Assembly: GCF_002836505.1 (NCBI RefSeq)
Contig: NZ_PJBF01000058.1
Span: 62,001-126,000 of the forward strand
Direction of reading: 5' to 3'
DNA from: Psychrobacter sp. Choline-02u-9
Lineage (GTDB): Bacteria > Pseudomonadota > Gammaproteobacteria > Pseudomonadales > Moraxellaceae
Length of the DNA stretch: 64,000 nucleotides
Shown: one piece after another, positions 27,525-37,372 of the stretch
Layout of the letters: every line of letters starts with the position of its first letter
Position numbering within the stretch: position 1 is the stretch's first letter
Program-made: the position numbers and the translations under genes
The notes under the pieces: model-generated
Seen by the model: the letters and a program-made list of their open reading frames with translations, nothing else
Databases searched by the model: none
What the model was told of the DNA's origin: nothing

Positions 27525-28541
27525 ATGTCCATTGATAAAGACAGTCAGGCGGCGAGCTCAGCACCTTGGCTATCTACTGAGCTGGCCGCTACTATCGAGC
27601 CGGACACAGCGTTACGAGAGCTACTCGCACCTGTGCATCGTTGGCTCAATACGTTGTCTGTGCGCAACCATTCGCCGCATACTCTGACCGCTTATTTCGC
27701 TGGTTTAAATCAACTGGCGTTATTTTTGCGTGGTAAGCGTCTAACGTGGACACGCTGTGATAAACGGCAACTGGCCCAGCATATCAGTCAACGTCTCGAT
27801 GAAGATAAGCTGGCGCTTGCCAGTGTCCAGCAAGAGTTGTCTGCGATTCGGCATTTTTATGGTTGGATGATTGAAGAAAAGCTAGCACGTATCAACCCAA
27901 CCACTGGCTATCAGCTGAAGCGTAGTCCTAGACCGCTGCCTTCTATCGCTGATGTCGATTTGCTGACTCAGCTACTCGATCAAGAGATCCCTGATACACC
28001 AGAGCAAGCGCGCTTATGGTTACGTGATAAAGCTATGTTCGAATTGCTCTATAGTAGTGGCTTGCGAGTTGGCGAGTTGGTTGCACTCAATATGGCAGAT
28101 GTAGATTTGTCTGACTTACGGGTACGAGTCACGGGTAAGGGGAATAAAACACGCCTAGTGCCATTAGGGATAAAGGCAGCAGAAGCGATTAGTCGCTACC
28201 TGCCGCATCGTAACCTGTGGGTAGAGCAGATGGATAACGCATTGTTCATCAGTGAAAAGCTCGGTACCAGATTATCAACACGGGCAGTGCAGCAGCGTTT
28301 AAAAGTCGCTGCTACTCGCGCAGGTATCGCACAGAATATGTATCCACATCTATTGCGTCATTGTTTTGCATCACATATGCTGTCAGGCAGTGGTGACTTG
28401 CGCGCCGTACAAGAGATGCTCGGGCATAGTGATATTAGCACCACGCAAATTTATACCCACGTTGATTTTGCAAAATTAACGCAGGTTTATGATCGCGCGC
28501 ATCCACGAGCAACTCATGCTCAAAATGAAGAACTGCCCTAG
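27525..28541 (+). CDS. xerC: Tyrosine recombinase XerC
   Basis: With XerD resolves chromosome dimers at dif during division. 338 residues: an N-terminal SAM-like core-binding domain (~40-125, LSVRNHSPHTLTAYFAGLNQL) and a catalytic domain with Arg in SGLRVGELVAL, the HLLRHCFASHM His-x-x-Arg, GHSDISTTQIYTH and the nucleophilic tyrosine in that last motif. The order dapF-xerC lacks the DUF484 gene commonly present between them in other gammaproteobacteria. AAGGATGG precedes the ATG. Neighbours and length argue for XerC rather than a phage integrase. Confidence 0.93.
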   Translation: MSIDKDSQAASSAPWLSTELAATIEPDTALRELLAPVHRWLNTLSVRNHSPHTLTAYFAGLNQLALFLRGKRLTWTRCDKRQLAQHISQRLDEDKLALASVQQELSAIRHFYGWMIEEKLARINPTTGYQLKRSPRPLPSIADVDLLTQLLDQEIPDTPEQARLWLRDKAMFELLYSSGLRVGELVALNMADVDLSDLRVRVTGKGNKTRLVPLGIKAAEAISRYLPHRNLWVEQMDNALFISEKLGTRLSTRAVQQRLKVAATRAGIAQNMYPHLLRHCFASHMLSGSGDLRAVQEMLGHSDISTTQIYTHVDFAKLTQVYDRAHPRATHAQNEELP

Positions 28542-28574
28542 CAATTAAGCACGAAATTTACCGTACTTACTAAT

Positions 28575-29444
28575 CTACGCCAAACGATGGCAGTCAAAAA
28601 TAGGCAGTTTTTGGCGGCCTTGCTCTTGCGCTTGTTTGTCTAATGACGCCATAACGATGGCATATTGTTTATCCAGTTCGCTATCGTCATAGCTTGCGAT
28701 AACACTACTATCAAACGCTGTAATGGCTGCATGTCCCCATGTCTGACGCGTACTACCATCTTTGTAGAGATGATCACCACCTTGTGCTGCGCCGATGACC
28801 ATACATTGACTATCTAGAGCACGCGCTCGTAACAGCAGCGACCAGTGCGCTTGCCCAGTTAAGTAAGTAAAGGCAGAAGGGGCACTCAATAGTTCAGCAC
28901 CTGCTTGTCGCAGACGCTGCGCCAATGCTGGGAAGCGCAAATCAAAACATACCATCATGCCGAGTTGATAGACTGTATTGCCTACTGCTAATGGCGCAAT
29001 TACGGTCTGGGTACCTGGCTCAAAGGTCGCCGCTTCGTTATAGCTGCCATGCTTATCGGCCACAGTTGCGGTAAATAGATGAATCTTATCGTAGCGTGCG
29101 ACACGGGTGCCATCTGGTGCAAACAGCTGGCTCACTTGGCGCAATCTACCATCAGGAACGACAGTGCCATCAGGACGATAATGGCAGGGTAACGAGCCTG
29201 CTAGTACATGGATACCAGCGGTGCGGGCGTAATCTGCTATCGTCGCTGATAAGTCGTCAAAACGCTCAGCAGTAGCAGATTGCTGTCCCATACTACAGCA
29301 GTTCTCAGGCAATACAACGAGCTCAGCCCCTTGACTTTGTGCGTCTGTGATAGCGGCTTTGATATCTGCTAGATTATCCTCAACATTCTGCTGACTGTTC
29401 ATTTGAATAGCAGCCACGTTAAGTTGATGGTTACTTGAATTCAT
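28575..29444 (-). CDS. Nitrilase-superfamily carbon-nitrogen hydrolase
   Basis: 289-residue soluble amidase with the Glu-Lys-Cys triad: E47 in VVLPENCC, Lys in RYDKIHLF and Cys in MMVCFDLRFP. Similarity is to the Nit1/YafV-type branch, whose characterised members hydrolyse deaminated glutathione or omega-amides; the substrate here is inferred. It is convergent with xerC, 33 bp apart, and divergent from rpoN. Confidence 0.88.
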   Translation of the reverse strand: MNSSNHQLNVAAIQMNSQQNVEDNLADIKAAITDAQSQGAELVVLPENCCSMGQQSATAERFDDLSATIADYARTAGIHVLAGSLPCHYRPDGTVVPDGRLRQVSQLFAPDGTRVARYDKIHLFTATVADKHGSYNEAATFEPGTQTVIAPLAVGNTVYQLGMMVCFDLRFPALAQRLRQAGAELLSAPSAFTYLTGQAHWSLLLRARALDSQCMVIGAAQGGDHLYKDGSTRQTWGHAAITAFDSSVIASYDDSELDKQYAIVMASLDKQAQEQGRQKLPIFDCHRLA

Positions 29445-29727
29445 GACAATATTCCTATTGGGTGTGAGCTGTATTGGCCATTTACCGTAATTTATTATAA
29501 TATTTTCGCGGTAATGAGCAGACTGCTCGTATTTATGGGTTGCTCATCCTTGCCAAGATGTTAGTTTACTAGCGATAGCAAACCAAACGTATCCGGACAA
29601 AACATAAATTATCATAGCAAAATTGTGGCAAAAAATGCTATCGTCATGTCCTGATAAGATTTATGTCGTTACCTTTACTGACAGAATAAACACAATATCA
29701 CTAAGATCGGAGTGCAATAAGCCGCCC

Positions 29728-31386
29728 ATGAGTATGTCGTTCGGATTGGCGACCACGCTGAGCAACTCACAAAAGCTAACCCCGCAAATGCAGCAAGCCA
29801 TAAAATTGCTGCAGCTCTCTAGTCTTGAGCTCGCACAAGAGGTTCAGGCAAAACTAGATAGTAATCCATTACTTGAACGTATCGAAAACGATGACGAATA
29901 CGACAGTGGTGACGATGAAATAGAGGAGTGGAGCGAGCCGTTGACGCTTGATAGCTGGAATCAAAGTAGCAGTGACTCATTTGACTCAGTGCCTAATACT
30001 AGTACAGAGTACAGCGGCGACAGTAGTGATAGCTTCAGTGATAGTTTGGATAAATTACAACAGCCTAATATCGATGATAGTGCAATAGATGTAGATAGCT
30101 ATAGCAGTTCTGATGCCGATAGCTTTGATATAGGTAGCTTTGACACGGGTAACTATGCCTCCACCGCCACGGGCTCTGGCAATAGTAGGGGTGATGAAGA
30201 TTTTGATAATTACCAAGGCGGTACTTCGTCCACCATTCAAGATCATGTGCGCTGGCAGCTGAACTTTAAGCGTCTATCAGAGGCCGATACGCTGATTGCA
30301 GAGTATTTAATAGACTCCATGGATGACATGGGCTTTATTCGAATTGATATAGATGAGCTGCTGCAGAGCTTTGATACGATGGCAAGTTTCTATCAATGGG
30401 ATGAGCGCGTTGAAAAAGAAGAAGTCTTGACGGTATTACGTATTATCCAGTCCTGTGATCCAGTTGGCGTGGGGGCGCGTCATTTAAGCGAGTGCTTATC
30501 GATTCAGCTATCTAAGCTAGATGCCCGCACCGAATACCTACAAGAAGCCCAAGCGCTGCTATCAGCGAGCGAGCATTTAGTCAGTAATAATATTAAAGCA
30601 CTGACTGAACGCACAGGGCTTGCACCAGAATACATCACACCTGCACTTACGCTACTACGTACCTTGAACGCTTCGCCAGGGCTGCTGTTTCAGTCTAGCC
30701 AGCCTGACTATGCTCAGCCGCCTGAGAGCTATGATATTCCAGATGTGTTGGTCACCCCTGTTAGAAACAATAAGGCGACAAGTAACTCTGAAGCAGAAGA
30801 AGATGGTTGGTATGTACGCCTCAATCCAGACACCCTACCAAAGCTACGCGTAAACCAAGAATATGCCAATCTAGTCAAGCGCGGCGATGACAGCCCTGAC
30901 AATCAATATCTGCGCGAAAACCTTACCGATGCTCGACTGTTTATTCGTAGTATCGAAGAGCGCAATCAAAACTTACTCAAAGTAGCGACTAGCATTGTAC
31001 GCTATCAACAAGAGTTCCTGCAGCATGGTGCAACCGCCATGCAACCCCTAATATTAAAGGCCATTGCTGAAGAAGTTGACTTGCATGAGTCGACAGTCTC
31101 ACGCCTTACCACCAGTAAAACCATCTTGACGCCGCAAGGATTGTTTTCTTTGAAACACTTCTTCTCCTCTCACGTAAGTAGTGCTGATGGAGATATCTCA
31201 TCGACCGCTATCAGTGCCATGATTAAAAAGCTCATCGCTGACGAAGATCCCAAAAAACCATTATCAGACAGTCGTATCAAAGATGAGCTGTTAGCAGATG
31301 GCATTGATATAGCCAGAAGAACCGTCGCCAAATATCGTGAAGCAATGAATATTGGCTCGTCTACTCAGCGCAAACAGAAATACTAA
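29728..31386 (+). CDS. rpoN: RNA polymerase sigma-54 factor
   Basis: Directs RNA polymerase to -24/-12 promoters, needing an activator ATPase. The ATG at 29728 gives 552 residues starting at the conserved region I (LATTLSNSQKLTPQMQQAIKLLQLSSLEL); the open frame from 29623 adds a non-conserved stretch. Region II is an unusually long, ~120-residue acidic Asp/Ser-rich segment. The core-binding domain, helix-turn-helix (VDLHESTVSRLTTSKTI) and C-terminal RpoN box (ARRTVAKYREAM) are intact. The ribosome-binding site is weak. hpf follows, as in many gammaproteobacteria; lptB is not upstream here. Confidence 0.95.
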   Translation: MSMSFGLATTLSNSQKLTPQMQQAIKLLQLSSLELAQEVQAKLDSNPLLERIENDDEYDSGDDEIEEWSEPLTLDSWNQSSSDSFDSVPNTSTEYSGDSSDSFSDSLDKLQQPNIDDSAIDVDSYSSSDADSFDIGSFDTGNYASTATGSGNSRGDEDFDNYQGGTSSTIQDHVRWQLNFKRLSEADTLIAEYLIDSMDDMGFIRIDIDELLQSFDTMASFYQWDERVEKEEVLTVLRIIQSCDPVGVGARHLSECLSIQLSKLDARTEYLQEAQALLSASEHLVSNNIKALTERTGLAPEYITPALTLLRTLNASPGLLFQSSQPDYAQPPESYDIPDVLVTPVRNNKATSNSEAEEDGWYVRLNPDTLPKLRVNQEYANLVKRGDDSPDNQYLRENLTDARLFIRSIEERNQNLLKVATSIVRYQQEFLQHGATAMQPLILKAIAEEVDLHESTVSRLTTSKTILTPQGLFSLKHFFSSHVSSADGDISSTAISAMIKKLIADEDPKKPLSDSRIKDELLADGIDIARRTVAKYREAMNIGSSTQRKQKY

Positions 31387-31745
31387 TTATCTAAGCTCAC
31401 CTTTCTATAAGCTTAATGGCTACCTGTCTGTATAGTGCAATACAGATATAAAAAATAAAATTTTTTGATTATATAGAAACTAAGTAGAAATAATAGGTAT
31501 TGTTACACTTAATTACAATTTAATGGCTTGCTACTGGGCGATTTTCATGACAAATTAGAGTCATACCAACAACGAAAACCAAGCGCCGATTTATAGTATT
31601 TATTTATAACTAATAAAGGAGACGATAAAAGGATACGTCGACACATTACTAGAGGCTTTGGTGTAGTTAGTGGTAAGGCAGGATGATAAGAGCAAGAATG
31701 CTACCTCATCTGTTGATTGTAAGTTACAAATAAAAGGATAACAAT
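31387..31745. other. Intergenic region between rpoN and hpf
   Basis: About 360 bp, AT-rich on the left, with no terminator hairpin after rpoN and no reading frame. The AAGGAGACGATAAAAGG at 31616-31632 resembles a ribosome-binding site but is not followed by a usable start. It probably contains the hpf promoter. Confidence 0.4.
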
Positions 31746-32126
31746 ATGAATGTTTCTATCAGTGGTCATCATATCAGCGTTACCGAAGCTATGGACACAG
31801 CAGTACGCGAGAAGCTTGAAAAAGTAGAGCGTCACTTCGATCAGATACAAAGTATTCAAGTGATTTTATCGTTAGACAATAGCGGTGCTAGCGACGGCGG
31901 TAAAAAGAGCCATAAAGCTGAAGCAATTATGCGTGTCTCGGGTCAAGAAATGTTTGTCCAAGCGTATGAAGATGATATGTATAAAGCCATTAACGAGATG
32001 GCAGACAAGCTAGATAGACAAGTACGTAAGTACAAAACCCGTCAAGAGCGCAAAAAGACTCAGGGTGCAGGACGCGATGGTCGCTATCAGGATCTAACCC
32101 CTGCAGAAGCAGTACCAGCAGCATAG
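31746..32126 (+). CDS. hpf: Ribosome hibernation-promoting factor
   Basis: 126-residue short-form HPF/YfiA family protein that binds the 30S decoding centre and promotes inactive ribosomes in stationary phase. It has the beta-alpha-beta-beta-beta-alpha pattern: MNVSISGHHISVTEAMDTAVREKLEKVERHF, then HKAEAIMRVSGQEMFVQAYEDDMYKAINEMADKLDRQVRKYKT. A Gly/Arg-rich tail follows. AAAAGGATAACAAT gives the start. It sits in the conserved position downstream of rpoN and ends at a bidirectional terminator. Confidence 0.93.
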   Translation: MNVSISGHHISVTEAMDTAVREKLEKVERHFDQIQSIQVILSLDNSGASDGGKKSHKAEAIMRVSGQEMFVQAYEDDMYKAINEMADKLDRQVRKYKTRQERKKTQGAGRDGRYQDLTPAEAVPAA

Positions 32127-32227
32127 TTCGGGTTTAAAACTTTGAACGCTATCGTTATAAGCTAGTGAAAGTAGACTAAGAGAATAAAAAATTTATAAGT
32201 AGCTACTGCATTAGTTTGTAATTGACG

Positions 32228-32271
32228 TAAAAAAAGACCTCTAACATGTAATACGTTGAGGTCTTTTTTAG
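32228..32271. terminator. Bidirectional terminator between hpf and thiS
   Basis: AAAAGACCTC/GAGGTCTTTT stem with an extra AAC/GTT inside, flanked by A7 and T6, between convergent genes. Confidence 0.85.
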
Positions 32272-32347
32272 CATTAGTAAACTTAGCTAGTAAACTTAGA
32301 ACGAGAATGAACTAGTTACCAACTCAAGCTTATCTATCTAAACATCA

Positions 32348-32548
32348 TTAACCACCACCGACGGCTTGTACTACTTCGATATTCATACCTTCTACGATAC
32401 GCAGTTGAGCAAGCTCGCTCTTTGGCATCAGCTCGCCGTCTACTTCTACAGCGTAACGACCTTGGCTAAGACCAAGCTCATTGATAACCAGTTGTACAGT
32501 CTGATGAGTGGTTTGCAAGCTTTTACCATTGACACTAATGGTGCTCAT
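32348..32548 (-). CDS. thiS: Sulfur-carrier protein ThiS
   Basis: 66-residue ubiquitin-like sulfur carrier for thiazole synthesis. The C-terminal Gly-Gly (QAVGGG) is the site of adenylation and thiocarboxylate formation; INVGMN-like core residues RIVEGMNIEV are conserved. GGGAG lies before the ATG. Its usual partner thiG is 25 kb away at 57794, and no thiF or thiE is adjacent. No TPP riboswitch was recognised upstream. Confidence 0.92.
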   Translation of the reverse strand: MSTISVNGKSLQTTHQTVQLVINELGLSQGRYAVEVDGELMPKSELAQLRIVEGMNIEVVQAVGGG

Positions 32549-32686
32549 ATTAAATACTCCCTAATATTTTAAAATTCCTGTTTATCTGCTATTCACTGCG
32601 TATCTTTTGCTTTATTACTGATAGTTCGTTGCAGCTGATGCGAAGAGCTAAAAATAACAATAACAATAACTATTCGATTAAACAGC

Positions 32687-33061
32687 TCAGTTAACTGAGC
32701 CTTTTAATCGAAAGGCAGAAACGGCCAACCATAGCCAACCTGCAATCATGAGAACGCCACCAATAGGCGTAATCGCACCGAACCAGCGCGGTGCACCAAG
32801 CGTCATGGCATACAAACTACCAGCAAAAATGATAATACCAATTTGTAGTAACCAAGCGGTCGTCTGAGTAATATATTTTAAACGAATCAGTAAGCCAACA
32901 AGCAATAATCCTAGCGCATGTACGAACAAATACAGCGTTGCCGTATGCCACCACTCGAGCTGCTGTATGCTGACATGACCTTCTAGACCATGCGCACCAA
33001 ATGCGCCCAGAGCAACAGCAATAGCCATATTAATTGCGGCAATACCGATCCAATTTATCAT
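32687..33061 (-). CDS. DUF423 small membrane protein
   Basis: 124 residues with about four hydrophobic helices and the family pattern AINMAIAVALGAFGAHGLEGH at the start, LLQIGIIIFAGSLYAMTL in the middle and APRWFGAITPIGGVLMIAGW near the end (YgdD/DUF423 family). Inner-membrane location is predicted; the function of the family is unknown. It lies 24 bp downstream of rpoH on the same strand and may be co-transcribed. Confidence 0.88.
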   Translation of the reverse strand: MINWIGIAAINMAIAVALGAFGAHGLEGHVSIQQLEWWHTATLYLFVHALGLLLVGLLIRLKYITQTTAWLLQIGIIIFAGSLYAMTLGAPRWFGAITPIGGVLMIAGWLWLAVSAFRLKGSVN

Positions 33062-33085
33062 TGAACAGCTCGTATCATCTTAAGG

Positions 33086-34111
33086 CTACTGAATATCATC
33101 TGGCAAAATCACACTATCAATGGTCATCGCATCACGGATTTTGTCCATAGCATTTTTCTCGATCTGACGGACTCGCTCAGCTGAGATAGAGTAAACTGCT
33201 GCTAACTCATGCAAGGTGGATTTTTGCTCAGATAACCAACGCTGTTCGACGATATCACGCGAACGATCATCTAAAGTGCCCATCGCAGCGATAAGTGCTG
33301 ATGAGTTGTTCTCTTCCCAATCCGCTTCCTCTAGCTGCTCAGCTGGATCAATTCCATCTTCCAAAAATAGCTGAGGGGCATAGCGACCATCATCATCGTC
33401 GCTTGACTGCGCCTCGAACGAAGCGTCATAAGAAGTTAGACGTGATTCCATCTCTAACACTTGCTTGCGCGTGACATTCAAGTCATTAGCGATAGCGTCC
33501 GCTTCTTCTAGTGTCAGCTGATTGTTGGTTTTCTTAAGGCTGCGCAAGTTAAAGAACAGTTTACGATGAGCCTTGGTGGTCGCAACCTTGACGATACGCC
33601 AGTTGCGAATCACGAACTCATGAATTTCAGCTTTAATCCAATGTACGGCAAACGACACCAGACGTACGCCTTTATTCGGGTCAAAACGTTTGACTGCTTT
33701 CATCAATCCTAAGTTACCTTCTTGGATTAAATCTGCTTGCGGCAATCCGTAACCCGAGTAGCTACGTGCGATATGAATTACAAAGCGTAGATGTGACATC
33801 ACCAGTAGACGAGCGGCTTCGACATCACCTTCATCATAATAGCGATGCGCCAACTCTTGCTCTTGTACTGGCGTCAAAATCGGGATTTGATGGACAGTAT
33901 TGATATACGCACCCAAGTTGACCCCTGGCGCTGACAAGTGAGTTGGCATAGCTGGTACCAAGTCGCGCGTACTGGTGTTGCCCAATGTACTCGCGTCATA
34001 AGGTGGTCGCTGAGCCGCGGCCTTTAATGCAGCATCGCGTGCATCATTTTTTATAGGAGCTGAGCCATCTTTTTTATTTGTATTTACAGCATCAGTAGAA
34101 GTATTAGCCAT
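33086..34111 (-). CDS. rpoH: RNA polymerase sigma-32 (heat-shock) factor
   Basis: Directs transcription of heat-shock genes. The ATG at 34111 has AAGG upstream and gives 341 residues; the frame extends to a TTG at 34141. The region 1.2-2 core includes ARLLVMSHLRFVIHIARSYSGYGLPQADLIQEGNLGLMKAVKRFDP, the RpoH-specific Q(R/K)KLFFNLR-like RKLFFNLR box is present, and region 4 contains HELAAVYSISAERVRQIEKNAM. About 45 N-terminal residues are extra and of low complexity. It was assigned to RpoH rather than RpoS or RpoD by the FFNLR box and the length. Confidence 0.95.
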   Translation of the reverse strand: MANTSTDAVNTNKKDGSAPIKNDARDAALKAAAQRPPYDASTLGNTSTRDLVPAMPTHLSAPGVNLGAYINTVHQIPILTPVQEQELAHRYYDEGDVEAARLLVMSHLRFVIHIARSYSGYGLPQADLIQEGNLGLMKAVKRFDPNKGVRLVSFAVHWIKAEIHEFVIRNWRIVKVATTKAHRKLFFNLRSLKKTNNQLTLEEADAIANDLNVTRKQVLEMESRLTSYDASFEAQSSDDDDGRYAPQLFLEDGIDPAEQLEEADWEENNSSALIAAMGTLDDRSRDIVEQRWLSEQKSTLHELAAVYSISAERVRQIEKNAMDKIRDAMTIDSVILPDDIQ

Positions 34112-34189
34112 ATTCTTGACCTTGGTTAAATAGTTAAGCAAATAGTCAGATAAAAATCTTTATGATTTGATTGTAAAGGATAGCAGCGC

Positions 34190-34645
34190 TTAGTTGCTAT
34201 CAGTTTTGGTAATGATGAAGTGATATATTGTAGCGAAACGCTGTAATGATGTGCCATCAGCTGACGAGTGGTCAGTAACTTCATTGACCACTAGTTCCAA
34301 ATAATCTGCCGACTGTGATTGCTGGCTTTGTCGACAGAATGCTGTGATATCAGCTTGTGAGTTAGGGTCGGTTGCAACCACGTACAGCGACTCACCAACT
34401 GTTACGTCACGTAATGCGACCTTAGTTTTTAACAATGGCATCGGACATGCAAGACCGCGTCCATCAACGAAACCTTTTATATTGAGTTCAGATTGCGCTG
34501 TAGCTACATCATCTGAATTATGACTTTCAGTCGGTAGCAGCTCTAATAAACTCGCAATATCGTTCTGCTGTGCATCAGTCAAATTCGCTGATAACTGTAT
34601 AGAGTGCGATACACGTTCGATGAATAATTCACTAGCAGCGGGCAT
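34190..34645 (-). CDS. TusA-family sulfurtransferase-like protein
   Basis: 151 residues: an N-terminal ~55-residue helical extension without a recognised motif, then a TusA/SirA-like domain with GLACPMPLLKTKVAL (conserved CPxP cysteine) and VVATDPNSQADITAFCRQ. TusA proteins carry persulfide sulfur for tRNA thiolation or other pathways; the acceptor here is unknown. It is upstream of rpoH on the same strand, with 78 bp between the two genes. Confidence 0.82.
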   Translation of the reverse strand: MPAASELFIERVSHSIQLSANLTDAQQNDIASLLELLPTESHNSDDVATAQSELNIKGFVDGRGLACPMPLLKTKVALRDVTVGESLYVVATDPNSQADITAFCRQSQQSQSADYLELVVNEVTDHSSADGTSLQRFATIYHFIITKTDSN

Positions 34646-35147
34646 AACTTAAACCTTGTAGATATCTATATTTTAATTTGTTCTATTAGCAATAGGCTTT
34701 GATATTGAGTACGAACATAATTCATCAATCATAAATTATGAGGTCGTCACAGTCATCTAAACCTACTATCATTGTTGCTTATTATACCAAATAGACAATG
34801 TATAGTTGCAGTTGAATATAATCAACGCTGCGTTCGGTTCACTAGAATCATATAACCAAGAGTTGCACGATTAGCAATTGGCCTATTAATAGTTATACGA
34901 TTGAGACTTACTGCATAAATAATAGCCCAATGAATAATTACACAGCCATGTTGCGCAATCGTGACGGGTGGCTAAGTTATTGGTAGTTAAGTGCATTGTA
35001 GAATTGACCTTGGATAAACAAGCTCGTATAGTCGAAAAGACGTCGTTAATTATCTTATAGGATATACACTTGTACCAGGCTAATAGAACGAAGCGACCCG
35101 ACAGTAACAACTCTTTAGTAGCCACAAATTCTGTAGGCTTGCCGATT
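34646..35147. other. Intergenic region between tusA-like gene and BepA-like protease gene
   Basis: About 500 bp between divergent genes, AT-rich, with no supported gene. A frame on the minus strand (34886-35125) has no ribosome-binding site or family features and overlaps the protease leader. Promoters for both flanking genes must lie here. Confidence 0.4.
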
Positions 35148-36752
35148 ATGCTGTCTAAGCAAAAAGGTAAACGTCATTTTATGAGTGTAGCTTTGCCAAA
35201 TAGTATCAAGGTAGGACTGTCAATAATGCTACTAGCCATAGCCAGCGGTGCACATAGTCGTGAGAGTCAAACGCTGCCATTTGCTGATAGCTCGTGGCAA
35301 GTCACAGATCCGCAAACGCTAGATCTACCAAATCTGCGCGGGCAAGGCTTAAGCTTTGCTGAGCAATATCAAAACAAAATGCTTGGCGAATGGTCATTAC
35401 AGAATATCAATGGCCGTGTCAGAATGGAACATGATCCTTGGGTACAAGAAACGATAAAAGACATGACGTGGCGTCTCAATGCCCAAGCTCGTCAGCAAGC
35501 ACCACTTGGCGTTGTTATCATTGATAATCCTAGTATTAATGCCTTTGCAGCGCCTGGTGGCGTAATCGGTATCAATACTGGGACGATACTGTCAGCTAGT
35601 AGCATGGATGAGCTGGCAAGCGTTGTCGCGCATGAAGTTGCGCATATCAGTCAACGGCATTACGAAAGCGGCGCTGACGAACGCAAAAAAGCCTTGCTGA
35701 TGCAGCTAGGCGGTATGCTAGCTGCGATTGCTGCCTCAGCTGTCGATGGTGATGCCGCTGCGGCTGTGATGATGGGCAGTCAGACAGCTTCTATGAATAG
35801 CAGCATGGCCTTTAGCCGTAGTAACGAGCGCGAGGCTGACCGAGTTGGGATGCAGATTATGACCCAAGCGGGTTATGATCCTCGGGCGATGCCACGGTTC
35901 TTTGCCACAATGAATCAGCAGAGTCAGTTAAATCAAGTTGAGAATCAATTCTTACCGAGCTTTGTACGCTCACATCCTCTGAGTAATGAGCGGTTGAGCG
36001 AGTCACAAAGTCGCGCTCAGCAGTATCCAGCGCTCTCATTGAGCCAACAGCAGCGCCATCAAGCATTGTTTGATTTGTTGTATTGGCGTGTTCAAGTGAC
36101 TGGTAAACATGCATCCGAAGTCACACTGACAACAGCTGCCAAAAACAGTCTCGGGGCCAAACTTGCGCTAATGCATTGGTATGGAGAGCAGCAGCGTTTT
36201 ACAGATGCTAATAAGGTATTGGCGGAGATAAATGCGTTATCAAGCACGCAGCGTCAAAATTTAGAGCCTCTATTGTCGATTACCCACAGTCAGTTATTAA
36301 GTGAACAAGGCAAATGGCAACAAACCGTAGATGTCTTAGAGAGCCAACAGCGCCTATATCCTGAGCGCCGTGATTTACGTCTTTATCTGGCCGAAGCGCT
36401 GACTAACAGTAATCAACCGATAAAAGCTCAAGCGCTGTTGAAGCCACTAACAGAACAGCAGCCAAGCGATCGTTATGCATGGCAAAGCTTGCAACTCGCC
36501 AATGAAAAACTTGCTAAGACCACCACTTCACCACAGTTAGCCAATATCGCGACGATTAATGCATTGCGCTATCGCAGTTATGATCAGCTATGGAATGGAC
36601 GCTATGAGAGTGCGCTGACCTCTTTGACACAAGCCAAACAGTTGACGGAAAACCTACAAACCACGGAACAAGCCAATAGTGCGCGTCCGTTATTGGCCAA
36701 TATTAATGCAGAACTCAAAGCAATAAAAACCGCCAAAGACTTTAAGCCTTAG
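35148..36752 (+). CDS. bepA: BepA-like periplasmic M48 metalloprotease with TPR region
   Basis: Periplasmic quality-control protease for outer-membrane protein assembly, LptD in particular, by analogy with E. coli BepA (YfgC). From the ATG at 35148 there is a signal sequence (SIKVGLSIMLLAIASGAHS, cleavage after AHS) and the HExxH zinc site H162-E163-H166 (VVAHEVAHISQ), with a third ligand in SNEREADRVGMQ. A C-terminal ~200-residue TPR-type helical region follows (QQTVDVLESQQRLYP... NQPIKAQALLKPL). An ATG at 35181 is an equally possible start. The LptM gene elsewhere in this window belongs to the same LptD pathway. Confidence 0.88.
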   Translation: MLSKQKGKRHFMSVALPNSIKVGLSIMLLAIASGAHSRESQTLPFADSSWQVTDPQTLDLPNLRGQGLSFAEQYQNKMLGEWSLQNINGRVRMEHDPWVQETIKDMTWRLNAQARQQAPLGVVIIDNPSINAFAAPGGVIGINTGTILSASSMDELASVVAHEVAHISQRHYESGADERKKALLMQLGGMLAAIAASAVDGDAAAAVMMGSQTASMNSSMAFSRSNEREADRVGMQIMTQAGYDPRAMPRFFATMNQQSQLNQVENQFLPSFVRSHPLSNERLSESQSRAQQYPALSLSQQQRHQALFDLLYWRVQVTGKHASEVTLTTAAKNSLGAKLALMHWYGEQQRFTDANKVLAEINALSSTQRQNLEPLLSITHSQLLSEQGKWQQTVDVLESQQRLYPERRDLRLYLAEALTNSNQPIKAQALLKPLTEQQPSDRYAWQSLQLANEKLAKTTTSPQLANIATINALRYRSYDQLWNGRYESALTSLTQAKQLTENLQTTEQANSARPLLANINAELKAIKTAKDFKP

Positions 36753-36794
36753 GCGGTTATTTGTACAGATTAGCCTGCCAATCAATAGCAAATG

Positions 36795-37244
36795 CTAGCC
36801 TTGTAACGCGTCTTTAACCATTTTAGAAATCAAAGCAGGATCAGCACGGCCAGCTGTTTTATTCTTCAAAACACCCATGACGCTACCCATATCACGCATA
36901 GACGTAGCACCTTGCTCAGCGATTTCAGCATTTACCAATGCCATGATCTCGTCTTGATTCATTTGCTGCGGCATAAACTCGTTGATGATATCAATCTCAA
37001 ACTGCTCTTTGGTAGCCAAGTCATCACGGCTATTTTCTGTAAAGATAGTTAGTGACTCTTGACGCTGTTTTAGCTGTTTTTGCAAAACTTCTAATACTTG
37101 GGCATCATCAAGTTCTGTCTGACGGTCAATCTCGATTTGTTTCACTACTGACTGTACGTTGCGCAGTACTTTAACGCGCTCAAGCTCACGAGCTTTCATT
37201 GAAACTTTGATATTGTCTGATAACGTCTGTTTAAGTTGGCTCAC
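36795..37244 (-). CDS. yqeY: GatB/YqeY-domain protein
   Basis: 149-residue helical protein of the YqeY family, related to the tRNA-binding tail of GatB: SDNIKVSMKARELERVKVLRNVQSVVKQIEIDR... INEFMPQQMNQDEIMALVNAEIAEQGATSMRDMGSVMGVLKNKTAGRADPALISKMVKDAL. Function is uncertain; it commonly follows rpsU, as here (203 bp downstream, separated by a terminator). Confidence 0.92.
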   Translation of the reverse strand: MSQLKQTLSDNIKVSMKARELERVKVLRNVQSVVKQIEIDRQTELDDAQVLEVLQKQLKQRQESLTIFTENSRDDLATKEQFEIDIINEFMPQQMNQDEIMALVNAEIAEQGATSMRDMGSVMGVLKNKTAGRADPALISKMVKDALQG

Positions 37245-37372
37245 TGCTATTATCCTTATCGATCTGTTAAATGCTATTCGCTAGATGTCGTTTGTTAAAT
37301 TTTAGAACAAAACCTGCTGATAGTGGTTTTAATAAAAAATTAGGGGCTGTAGTAATAACAAAAATTGTAGCA

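Noticed and set aside
27525..28541. XerC as a phage or element integrase
   Set aside because: It sits in the conserved lptM-lysA-dapF-xerC cluster with normal composition and typical XerC length.
32549..32686. TPP riboswitch upstream of thiS
   Set aside because: The CUGAGA and ACCUGAUC core motifs are absent.
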